Source: Saprospiraceae bacterium
GTDB lineage: Bacteria > Bacteroidota > Bacteroidia > Chitinophagales > Saprospiraceae
Length of the DNA: 10,547 nt
Direction of reading: 5' to 3'
NCBI GenBank assembly: GCA_020628755.1
Contig: JAHDEQ010000157.1
Span: 1-10,547 of the forward strand
Below the pieces are notes generated by a model. That model made no database searches. It was given only the letters and a program-made list of their open reading frames with translations, and was not told where the DNA came from. The stretch's first letter is position 1. Every line of letters begins with the position of its first letter. This document shows, one piece after another, positions 1 to 6,614 of this stretch. Both the position numbers and the translations under genes were made by a program.

Positions 1-1
1 A

Positions 2-2275
2 TCGCACTTCCTTATTTCTTTTCATAATCTAACTCTTTTTCGTAGGGTAGAGTATGATTGCTTACAAACTGGAGACTATATTTGCGATACACCCGCCGAA
101 CCTGTTTTGATAGGACTTGTCAATTCTTTTGATTGTACTTATACTGGTACAGATACTGATTTTTTTGGTGATACTTATGTACCCGACATTGGCAATATAA
201 TGTCTTATGCAACGGGAGTCTGTCGTACCTACTTTACGACAGAGCAATATGCCGAAATCCGATTTACATTTGAGAACTATCGCTATAATTTGACTTGTGG
301 GGGGTGTACCGTTTACAATACGAGGACGGTGACCAACACCAATAATGATGGTGTTGGTTCTTTGCGTTGGGCGATGGATTGTGCTAATTCTACAACAGGT
401 AATAATCTTATTGATTTTAATATACCAGGTGCTCCCCCTCATACCATCAATCTTTCAACACCACTACCATATTTATACGATAGTGGTACAGTTATAGATG
501 CTACAACGCAACCCGGTTGGTACAAAGGGGCGATTGTATTAGATGGTTCTGCTTTAGCTGCTACGACGAATGACGGTATCGTCATTACGGGAAGTGCTTG
601 TGAAATTTATGGCTTACACATCACTCAATTTCCCAGAGAAGGCATAGGTGTCTATGCCGACGATGCTAAAATTGGTGCAATTGGAAAAGGCAATATAATT
701 AATGGCAATGGTAGATTGGATAGCAATGGGACAGGAATTTGGGTTTCGGGCTGTCTCAATGCAGAAATCATTGCCAATGATTTGAATAATAATTTTGCAG
801 GCGTTTATACTTCAAATGCTTCAGCAGTAACAATCGGTATTGCAGGCGGCGGCAATTGGATGAGTGGAAATACTGGCAATGGCTTAACCATTGCCAATAA
901 TAGCTTTGATATTAATATCGTCAATAATTTTATTGGTACAAACCAAACTGCTACCGCAGCTTCTCAAAACGATTTTAATGGAATCACAATTTTAGATTCA
1001 TACGATGTTACAATTGGAGGTTCGAGTGCTACACAAGGAAATATCATTTCTGGAAATGAGACTCGAGGTGTATTGGTTTTAGATGCTTCTGATATAGACA
1101 TTTTTAATAATCACATTGGGATGGATGCCAACGGAACGTCGGCAATAGCAAATGGAGAACAAGGTGTTTTAATTACAAATTCTAATAATGTTCAAGTTGG
1201 AACAGATATTACAACAGGCAATCTTATTTCAGGTAATACTTTGAATGGTATTTATCTTGCAGGAACATCTTCTGGCACTTCCATCAAAGGAAATATTATA
1301 GGACTTGATATTACTGAAACGAATGAATTTCCCAACTATCATGGTATTGTTGTAGATGGCGTAGTCAATACAACAATTGGAGGTAGTGCCTTGGCTTATA
1401 ATACGATTTCGGGCAATACCTATCAAGGGATTTATGTCTATAAAGATACCGATAATTGTACTATCGAAAACAATTATATTGGCACAAATAGTAGTCTTAC
1501 AGGAATTGTAGGTAATAACTATGGTATCATTTCAGATAGTACCAAGAATGTTATTATTACCGAAAATAACATTCATCACAATAACCAATATGGAACTTAT
1601 GTTTACGAAAAATCAACTAATGTAAGCGTCTCCGAAAATAGTTTTTATTGTAATGGTGGTGGTGGGCTTTTTGTTGATACTGACTCCAATAATAACCCTC
1701 CAATTCCGATTGTTTCAAGTGCTGATTTAGCACTTATTCAAGGGACATCTGCGCCAAATGCTTTTATAGAAATCTTCAAAGACGACCCTACTTGTAGTGA
1801 TTGTCAAGGTCGAACCTTTGTTTCGACCACCATTGCCGATGTCAATGGTAATTGGAGTATTACGCCCAGTTCTACTATTTCAGTTGGAGACAATTTATTA
1901 GTTACTGCTACTTCGGGGCAAGAAACTTCTCGATTTAGTACTTGTACAGAGGTATTTTGTCCTTCGGTTTGGACGATTCCTTATGCGAATATTCCTTCAA
2001 ACACCTACAATGCTACGAATGAACTCTATGCCAACACCCCAATTATTAGTGGAAGCAATGTCAGTTTCTTTGCAGGAGATTTTGTAGAAATGAATGCAGG
2101 TTTTGAAATAGGAACAGGTACAATATTTTGTGCCGATATTCAAACTTGCCCGACTTCATTTAACAGTCCAAATCCAAGCTTTCGTAAAATAGATGCTGAT
2201 AAAAAGTCATTTCAATTAGTCAAAACAACTTTGGATAAAATAGGACTTGCTAAAGACAGAATAATCAATGATTGA
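2..2275 (+). CDS. Secreted multidomain protein, 5'-truncated: M43-type metalloprotease end, beta-helix, Ig-like module, 3-coathanger stack
   Basis: The reading frame is open from the first complete codon (position 2), so the gene begins before the window; 757 residues are visible and numbered here from position 2. Residues 1-100 look like the end of a pappalysin-type (M43) zinc protease: HFLISFH at 2-8 fits the second and third zinc histidines of HExxHxxGxxH, GDYICDTP is at 24-31, and the Met-turn NIMSY at 65-69 precedes a Cys and an FTTEQ segment. The first His and catalytic Glu lie outside the window. SLRWAMDCAN (120-129) and DATTQPGW (166-173) mark the entry to a right-handed parallel beta-helix with NxISGN repeats to about residue 527. 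An Ig-like module follows (about 566-651, GTSAPNAFIEIF then DVNGNW), then a 3-coathanger stack (about 678-716, SGSNVSFFAGDFVEM, GFEIGTGTIF). The C-terminus is short and charged with no recognisable type IX secretion sorting domain. Probable role: secreted or surface protease or carbohydrate-binding protein; substrate unknown. A TTG at 107 is only an internal codon. Confidence 0.8.
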   Translation, partial: SHFLISFHNLTLFRRVEYDCLQTGDYICDTPAEPVLIGLVNSFDCTYTGTDTDFFGDTYVPDIGNIMSYATGVCRTYFTTEQYAEIRFTFENYRYNLTCGGCTVYNTRTVTNTNNDGVGSLRWAMDCANSTTGNNLIDFNIPGAPPHTINLSTPLPYLYDSGTVIDATTQPGWYKGAIVLDGSALAATTNDGIVITGSACEIYGLHITQFPREGIGVYADDAKIGAIGKGNIINGNGRLDSNGTGIWVSGCLNAEIIANDLNNNFAGVYTSNASAVTIGIAGGGNWMSGNTGNGLTIANNSFDINIVNNFIGTNQTATAASQNDFNGITILDSYDVTIGGSSATQGNIISGNETRGVLVLDASDIDIFNNHIGMDANGTSAIANGEQGVLITNSNNVQVGTDITTGNLISGNTLNGIYLAGTSSGTSIKGNIIGLDITETNEFPNYHGIVVDGVVNTTIGGSALAYNTISGNTYQGIYVYKDTDNCTIENNYIGTNSSLTGIVGNNYGIISDSTKNVIITENNIHHNNQYGTYVYEKSTNVSVSENSFYCNGGGGLFVDTDSNNNPPIPIVSSADLALIQGTSAPNAFIEIFKDDPTCSDCQGRTFVSTTIADVNGNWSITPSSTISVGDNLLVTATSGQETSRFSTCTEVFCPSVWTIPYANIPSNTYNATNELYANTPIISGSNVSFFAGDFVEMNAGFEIGTGTIFCADIQTCPTSFNSPNPSFRKIDADKKSFQLVKTTLDKIGLAKDRIIND
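692..1582 (+). repeat. Protein-level tandem repeat (~60 residues) of a parallel beta-helix
   Basis: A recurring N-x-I-S-G-N turn appears as NWMSGN, NIISGN, NLISGN and NTISGN, with codons starting at 854, 1040, 1220 and 1400. The spacings are 62, 60 and 60 residues. Weaker flanking copies are NIINGN (from 692) and NNIHHN (from 1565). Each unit also contains an N-x-(H/Y/F)-IG(T/M/L) segment and a Gly-(I/V)-x-(I/V) strand. A unit of about 60 residues fits three beta-helix coils of roughly 20 residues. DNA identity between units is low, so this is an old protein repeat rather than a recent DNA duplication. Confidence 0.75.
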
Positions 2276-2861
2276 CGAAGGTTATATCAAATTCAATTCT
2301 TCTTGGGAAAAAAAGCCAATTATTCAAGACAAGGAAATCAAAGTCTTGAATAATTGGCGCAAGCGTTTGTACGATTTAAAATTATTAGGGCTTTATGATA
2401 ATGGAATTGGTTATGGAAATATTAGTCAACGTTTGGATGAAAAGACTTTTATTATAACAGGAACGCAAACGGGAAACTTCGCTCAATTGCAAACGCTGCA
2501 CTACTCCAAAGTAGTGCAATGCAATGTGGATAACAATAGCCTAAGGTGCATAGGAATGACTGAAGCATCTTCCGAATCCATGAGTCATTTTACTGTATAT
2601 CAATGTTTTAATGAAATTGAATACGTTTTCCACACTCATAATTTTCGATTGTGGAAAACTCACCTAAATCACTTGCCTACAACACACAAAAACGTCCCTT
2701 ACGGTACGCCCGAAATGGCTTACGAAATCCAACGCTTGTTTAAAGAAACGGATGTTTTAGAACAAGGCATTTTTTTAACGGCAGGACACGAAGAAGGAAT
2801 TTTCACCTTCGGAAAAACGGCTGATGAAGCAGGAGAACGATTGCTTAGGTGGATTGTCTAA
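2268..2861 (+). CDS. Class II aldolase/adducin-family protein
   Basis: A 197-residue cytoplasmic protein of the family that includes L-fuculose-1-phosphate aldolase (FucA) and other zinc-dependent aldolases, epimerases and dehydratases. GYGNISQR (48-55) and ITGTQTG (63-69) fit the phosphate- and substrate-binding loops. SSE (101-103) fits FucA Ser71-Ser72-Glu73, and HTH (122-124) lies exactly 19 residues after that Glu, as in FucA. A third zinc histidine is probably H174 in GHEEGIFTFG. All expected metal ligands are therefore present and the enzyme should be active. The substrate cannot be read from sequence; no sugar kinase, isomerase or transporter gene is adjacent. The ATG at 2268 overlaps the upstream stop by 8 nt, implying translational coupling or at least cotranscription with the secreted protein gene. 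The 3' end overlaps the convergent GGGPS gene by 17 nt. Confidence 0.88.
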   Translation: MIDEGYIKFNSSWEKKPIIQDKEIKVLNNWRKRLYDLKLLGLYDNGIGYGNISQRLDEKTFIITGTQTGNFAQLQTLHYSKVVQCNVDNNSLRCIGMTEASSESMSHFTVYQCFNEIEYVFHTHNFRLWKTHLNHLPTTHKNVPYGTPEMAYEIQRLFKETDVLEQGIFLTAGHEEGIFTFGKTADEAGERLLRWIV

Positions 2862-2876
2862 GACTGGCTGCTTCAT
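2824..2876. repeat. Nested inverted repeats over the convergent gene ends
   Basis: ATGAAGCAG (2824-2832) is repeated inverted and exact as CTGCTTCAT (2868-2876). Inside lies a second pair, CTTAG (2844-2848) and CTAAG (2858-2862), with a 9-nt loop. The inner arms contain the two opposing TAA stops: the GGGPS stop is read from 2845-2847 and the aldolase stop is 2859-2861. No T-run follows on either side, so this is not a standard intrinsic terminator. It may weaken readthrough as RNA structure, or it may be coincidental. Confidence 0.45.
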
Positions 2877-3603
2877 GTACAGCGTGAGACATTTCAATAA
2901 TCAAATTCGGATCTTTTTCGATGGCATTGCCAACGACGATAGCGTTGGCACCTGCTTTAGCATTGGCAAAGGCTTTTTCGGGAGTACGAATACCGCCTCC
3001 TACAATCAAAGGAATACTCAATCCGCCACTTACTAGGTCAATCATACTTTCCGAAACAGGATTTTTTGCGCCACTCCCTGCGTCCATATACATAAGTTTG
3101 AGGCCAAGCATTTCGCCTGCCATCGCCGTACAAAGTGCCACATCATCTTTGCTACTTGGGATGGGTTGCGTATTACTCATATACGAAACAGTGGTCGGCA
3201 CTCCGCCATCAATCAGCATATAACCTGTTGGTAAAATTTCGAGGGGACTAACTTTTAGATAAGGTGCTGTAATGACGTGTTTGCCAATCAATAATTCGGC
3301 ATTGCGACCCGAAATAAGGGAAAGGAACAAAATACCATCTGCCCGATAACTCAACTGAAACGAATTGCCAGGAAACAAAATCATTGGAATATCACAAGAT
3401 TTTTTGATGGTTTCCAAACAATGATCAAGCATATTGTTGACCACCAAGCTGCCTCCAATAAAAAAATAGTCCACCTTAGCTTGACTAGCCAAATGGAGTA
3501 TCTTATCCATATTGCCCAAACGAACCTTATCGGGGTCAATAAGGACAATAAATTTTTTGCTGCCTGTATTTTTTGCTTCTTCAAATGATTGGTAAAGCGT
3601 CAT
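2845..3603 (-). CDS. Geranylgeranylglyceryl phosphate synthase (GGGPS, PcrB/GGGPS family)
   Basis: A 252-residue TIM-barrel prenyltransferase that joins a polyprenyl diphosphate to sn-glycerol-1-phosphate, the first ether-lipid step known from archaea; homologues are also common in Bacteroidota (group II GGGPS). Family motifs are complete: LIDPDK (21-26), FIGGS (48-52), FPGN (77-80), ADGILFLSLISGRN (88-101), YMLIDGG (128-134), MLGLKLMYMDAGSGA (165-179), the phosphate-binding IVGGGIRTPEKA (200-211) and AGANAIVVGNAIE (217-229). Length is normal. Prenyl chain length cannot be read with certainty. The ATG at 3603 follows a TTAAAAA leader. The upstream Omp28-like unit ends in a terminator at 3701-3740, so this gene probably has its own promoter in 3604-3700. 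No digeranylgeranylglyceryl phosphate synthase or glycerol-1-phosphate dehydrogenase gene is adjacent, so the downstream pathway is not visible here. Confidence 0.95.
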   Translation of the reverse strand: MTLYQSFEEAKNTGSKKFIVLIDPDKVRLGNMDKILHLASQAKVDYFFIGGSLVVNNMLDHCLETIKKSCDIPMILFPGNSFQLSYRADGILFLSLISGRNAELLIGKHVITAPYLKVSPLEILPTGYMLIDGGVPTTVSYMSNTQPIPSSKDDVALCTAMAGEMLGLKLMYMDAGSGAKNPVSESMIDLVSGGLSIPLIVGGGIRTPEKAFANAKAGANAIVVGNAIEKDPNLIIEMSHAVHEAASLRQST

Positions 3604-3610
3604 TTTTTAA

Positions 3611-3650
3611 GTGTTCATGTGTTCATGTGTTTACGTGTTCACGTTCACAC
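3611..3650. repeat. Octanucleotide tandem repeat in the GGGPS leader
   Basis: Four consecutive 8-nt units occupy 3611-3642: GTGTTCAT, GTGTTCAT, GTGTTTAC and GTGTTCAC, followed by a partial unit GTTCACAC to 3650. On the transcribed - strand this reads as repeated (A/G)TGAACAC ending 7 nt before the GGGPS ATG. The last two units create two overlapping mini-ORFs, ATG-AAC-ACA-TGA and ATG-AAC-ACT-TAA. No CRISPR-like spacers are present. Confidence 0.8.
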
Positions 3651-3659
3651 AACAAGACA

Positions 3660-3695
3660 CAATATTATAGAGTTACATAAACATCTTAAAACAAA
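3660..3695 (-). promoter_or_regulatory. Weak candidate promoter for the GGGPS gene
   Basis: On the - strand TAATATTG (3667-3660) matches the Bacteroidota -7 box TAnnTTTG with one mismatch. A TTTG (3695-3692) lies 24 nt upstream, slightly longer than usual. Transcription from here would give a leader of roughly 50 nt that contains the octanucleotide repeat. The location is supported mainly by the terminator just upstream. Confidence 0.3.
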
Positions 3696-3700
3696 GATGC

Positions 3701-3740
3701 AAAAAAATAAGGGAATCCCGAATAATTCAAAATTCCCTTA
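3701..3740 (-). terminator. Intrinsic terminator of the DUF6029/Omp28-like unit
   Basis: Read on the - strand, TAAGGGAAT (3740-3732) pairs with ATTCCCTTA (3716-3708) across a 15-nt loop and is followed directly by seven T residues (3707-3701). It starts 26 nt after the Omp28-like stop codon. It should separate this unit from the downstream GGGPS gene. Confidence 0.75.
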
Positions 3741-3765
3741 AATAGTTTTTACGCAAAAAAATATT

Positions 3766-4629
3766 CTACTCTATCAAATGTACTTCGGCAGCTTGCAAAA
3801 TCTCTTTAGTATCGCCACTCGAAAAATTAACAAAAGCGATGATGCTACAATCGTCTTCTTTCCAATTATTGGGTAAGGTGTAAGATAAAGATTTCGTAAA
3901 AGAAATATTTGGAAATATTTCTTCTTCGATTGGATCACCATCAAAATTAGACGTCAACACATCCCTAAAAACGTGTTTGTGTTTATAATCAGATACCGTT
4001 CCATCGGGAGTGAGTTGATAGTCTGCAATATCGTTTTCTGTAAGCATAACAGTATATCTCAAATTGGTATTATCCAAAATCTCGGCAGGCAAAAAAGTCA
4101 AATCAACGCTTATTGCTCTACTCGCATCATCAAAACTCGCATCTATACCAATACGGATTTTGGGATCTTCGGCTAGGCGAGTCGTTACATGACCATTCCA
4201 AGAGGCTTGAAAAACTTGTAGTTCATTTTCGCCATCAAAAATCGTTCTATCCACTACGGCAGTAGGAAAACCCAAAGGCTGCCCAACATAGTCCAAAATA
4301 GCATCGCCATCCGACGTTCTAAAATCAAAATTACTATCAGGAAAAGGGTCAGAGAAAAAACCCGAATGTATAGAAACAGCTATGAGTTGTCCGCCAAAGT
4401 CGCCGAGCATACTTTCTATCTGCGCACTTCCAGCAGGACAATTGACACATTGTACACCTGTAAATTCCTCAATAATGGCTTGGCGTGGTTGGTCTTGCAA
4501 CTCGCTTGTATTAGGTGCAGTTCCCCCTCCTCCGCCTGGTGGACTAATATCAGGTGGAATTTCCTCACAAGCCAAAGCGCATAGCATCACAAGGCTAAGA
4601 CCAAATAAAATATAGACTACTTTTTTCAT
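3766..4629 (-). CDS. Omp28-like outer-membrane lipoprotein with thioredoxin-like CxxC
   Basis: A 287-residue exported lipoprotein. The N-terminus has KK, a hydrophobic core and a probable lipidated Cys21 in ALAC (Ala at -3 is acceptable but less usual), followed by acidic residues EE, which suits surface export in Bacteroidota. A flexible linker with PPDISPP and five glycines leads to IIEEFTGVQCVNCPAG (52-67), the thioredoxin-like site of Omp28-related proteins with C61 and C64. GFPTAVVD (120-127) supplies the cis-Pro loop of a thioredoxin fold. The remaining half is beta-rich and probably an immunoglobulin-like or sandwich domain; a third mature cysteine is C261. It lies 71 nt downstream of the DUF6029 gene with no terminator between them, so the two are likely cotranscribed, and a good terminator follows it. 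LspA encoded in this window would process it. Omp28 was first described in Porphyromonas; the biochemical function of this branch is not known. Oxidoreductase activity is inferred from the motif only. Confidence 0.88.
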   Translation of the reverse strand: MKKVVYILFGLSLVMLCALACEEIPPDISPPGGGGGTAPNTSELQDQPRQAIIEEFTGVQCVNCPAGSAQIESMLGDFGGQLIAVSIHSGFFSDPFPDSNFDFRTSDGDAILDYVGQPLGFPTAVVDRTIFDGENELQVFQASWNGHVTTRLAEDPKIRIGIDASFDDASRAISVDLTFLPAEILDNTNLRYTVMLTENDIADYQLTPDGTVSDYKHKHVFRDVLTSNFDGDPIEEEIFPNISFTKSLSYTLPNNWKEDDCSIIAFVNFSSGDTKEILQAAEVHLIE

Positions 4630-4700
4630 GATATTTAAAGTTTATTTTTCAAAGGGAGTAAGTAACTCATTCTTGCATTGACAACATTCAATGATTTAAT

Positions 4701-6389
4701 TTAAAACGAAGAAGTTACCGTCATTTTAACACCGCTAAATGCAGGCTCCAGTCGGCAAATGCCTCCTGTACAAACCACCCCTTCTACTTGTTTGACATAA
4801 CTCAAAGAAAAGCGATTCGTTTTATTAGTATAAAAAATATCAAATCGTGGATAGTGGATAGACAATTTCTTTCCATTAGAATCAATCGGCGAATTTTTAC
4901 CTGGATTGAGGTTGAACATATCCGAAATAGTAAATGTCCAGTGTGGTGCTATACTAAACTCGGCAAGTGCAAATATCCAGTCGCCATAATCACTTTTGAC
5001 AGGTTCGTTGTTAATGACTTTTTCATTAACATTCATCATTTGCGCTTCGATACGCAATGATTTTTTGCGGTCAAATTTGTACAAAAACTCGGCATAAGGT
5101 GTGAGGGTTTCTACAATTGGTACGCCTGGTTTAAATTCATAAATTTCTTGATTGTAATTTTGGATTTGCAAACCTGCTATCAATTGCCACTTGCGTTTGT
5201 ATTTATACGTGATTTCACCAAAATATTCTCTATACAGTAGATTATTATTTAAGTCATCAATACTTGAATAATTAAAATTCAATAAGAGTTTGCGAATGGG
5301 CGAATAACTGATGTCAAATTGATAGGCTTGCTCCCCCATAAATTGGGTCGCCGCATTGTAGCGAGCCGTCAAACGATAGGTGTTGACCCGTGTCATAGGA
5401 GGTAAAAAATTGACCAAACCTCGATTCAATTGCTCTTGCGGACGTGTGCGAAAAACGAAATTTTCATTTCGTTTAAACTCTGCTGTTATACCCAATCCTT
5501 TTTGAGCATAACTCAAACTCGTATAAATAGCCGTTCCATCACCATTGGAAAAACTAATTCCTTCAGGCAAGGTTGATTCTTGTTCTCTTGCTAAAGCCTC
5601 TTCCGTTTTGTAAGCCCCTTCTACATACCAACTAAATCGTCCAAAAGTTAATGTATTGTACAATGAAAATGCAAATACATTATATTTTGGTTCAAAAACG
5701 AATGTACTGTCAACATTATAATAAGTACGAATATCGGCCGCTAACAAATTCATTGTTGCATCGTCTAAGGTTCGGTTCACCACTCCAAAGCCAGGAGCAA
5801 GCGTGAGCTTGCTCGAATCAGGTGCTATAAAACCTTCGATAGCTGCACCTTTTATAACAGAGTCATACAAATTGAATTGTTGTTTTTGCTTCCCTACAAA
5901 TCCTTTGATTTCCCAATCGGGCGCAATGTCATAAGTTAGCTTTCCTCCAAACAAGGCATTGTCAATTGCAAGTGGTCGTTCTTCAAAGGCTCTATAGATA
6001 ATACCCGAACCGATTTGGTCGTACAAATAGCCTGCAGCAATACCCAATTTGCCAGCATCTTTTTTGATATACCAACGCCCTACTCCTTGTCCGTTAAACG
6101 AACCTTGTGGATTGATGATATTGGAGTTATTAAAAAAGTCAAATCGAATACCCATATCAAAACCCCAATTGCTATAATTGAGGTTGAGCCATGACTCGCC
6201 GCCAAACAATTGGCGGTCGTACTGAGGTGTGTTAGCCGCACCAATCAAGCTATCGCGTTGAAAAAAATTGGCATTCAGCTCTAAATTGCCCGTTAGGCTG
6301 CCGCCTCTATTTATGCCTTCTTGTGCAAAAGATGGATGCAAAAAAATCAATGCAAAGGCAAAGAAAAAAAACTTATATCGTAAATTCAT
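4701..6389 (-). CDS. DUF6029-family outer-membrane beta-barrel protein
   Basis: A 562-residue protein with a clear signal peptide (hydrophobic 7-17, probable cleavage after SFA at residue 22). The rest alternates aromatic and polar residues in strand-like segments and ends ...KMTVTSSF; the terminal Phe is typical of an outer-membrane barrel insertion signal. The family hallmark lies around 123-149 (DQIGSGIIYRAFEERPLAID, then NALFGG). There are only two cysteines in the entire protein, C540 and C545 in CTGGIC, just before the last strand; they could form a small loop disulfide. The function of DUF6029 proteins is unknown. Proximity to an Omp28-like lipoprotein gene downstream and a divergent tlpA-like gene suggests a shared envelope role. 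The ATG at 6389 is chosen because the signal peptide begins directly there. A specific pore substrate cannot be inferred. Confidence 0.85.
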   Translation of the reverse strand: MNLRYKFFFFAFALIFLHPSFAQEGINRGGSLTGNLELNANFFQRDSLIGAANTPQYDRQLFGGESWLNLNYSNWGFDMGIRFDFFNNSNIINPQGSFNGQGVGRWYIKKDAGKLGIAAGYLYDQIGSGIIYRAFEERPLAIDNALFGGKLTYDIAPDWEIKGFVGKQKQQFNLYDSVIKGAAIEGFIAPDSSKLTLAPGFGVVNRTLDDATMNLLAADIRTYYNVDSTFVFEPKYNVFAFSLYNTLTFGRFSWYVEGAYKTEEALAREQESTLPEGISFSNGDGTAIYTSLSYAQKGLGITAEFKRNENFVFRTRPQEQLNRGLVNFLPPMTRVNTYRLTARYNAATQFMGEQAYQFDISYSPIRKLLLNFNYSSIDDLNNNLLYREYFGEITYKYKRKWQLIAGLQIQNYNQEIYEFKPGVPIVETLTPYAEFLYKFDRKKSLRIEAQMMNVNEKVINNEPVKSDYGDWIFALAEFSIAPHWTFTISDMFNLNPGKNSPIDSNGKKLSIHYPRFDIFYTNKTNRFSLSYVKQVEGVVCTGGICRLEPAFSGVKMTVTSSF

Positions 6390-6522
6390 AGAGTAATTAA
6401 AGTTGATTGTTCGTTTTTAGTAAAAAATTAAAAATAGTTATTTTGGGTTAAAAATTAGTTAAACCAAAAGGTCAGACGGGCAGCAGGACTAAAAAATACT
6501 TACCTTGAACTCAATTATTATT

Positions 6523-6530
6523 CAAAACTA
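6523..6530 (-). promoter_or_regulatory. Candidate -7 box for the DUF6029/Omp28-like unit
   Basis: On the - strand TAGTTTTG matches TAnnTTTG exactly. No TTG is found at the right distance upstream, and the leader would be long (about 125 nt). It lies within the same intergenic region as the tlpA promoter, only 17 nt from that promoter's -33 element. Confidence 0.35.
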
Positions 6531-6547
6531 ATAGGATTAATTATTTT

Positions 6548-6575
6548 TTTGAATGATTCCGAAGAATTAATTTTG
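6548..6575 (+). promoter_or_regulatory. Bacteroidota-type promoter for the tlpA-like gene
   Basis: TTTG (6548-6551) and TAATTTTG (6568-6575, exact match to TAnnTTTG) are separated by 16 nt, one less than the usual lower limit. Predicted transcription start is near 6580, giving a leader of about 35 A-rich nt before the ATG at 6615. This also argues against any upstream start codon for the gene. Confidence 0.6.
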
Positions 6576-6614
6576 TCGTATAAACTTAATACTAATAATA
6601 AAAAAAGAAATAGA

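Noticed and set aside
107..109. TTG at 107 as the start of the secreted protein
   Set aside because: The frame is open to the window edge and residues before 107 match the M43 zinc site and GDYICDTP motif, so the codon is internal.
2921..3223. Open frame on the + strand opposite the GGGPS gene
   Set aside because: It is antisense to highly conserved GGGPS motifs and shows no recognisable protein features.
3611..3650. Short regular repeats as a CRISPR array
   Set aside because: Units are 8 nt and contiguous, with no spacers and no cas genes nearby.
4382..4615. Open frames on the + strand opposite the Omp28-like gene 5' end
   Set aside because: They arise from the antisense of the signal peptide and Gly/Pro linker codons; no signal of coding.
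4630..4700. Separate promoter or terminator between the DUF6029 and Omp28-like genes
   Set aside because: Only a one-mismatch -7 box (TCCCTTTG) and a 5-bp CATTG/CAATG pair were found, too weak to call; cotranscription is simpler.
6549..6614. N-terminal extension of the TlpA-like protein from an ATG at 6549
   Set aside because: It places 22 charged residues before the signal peptide and overlaps the -33/-7 promoter elements; the ATG at 6615 fits better.
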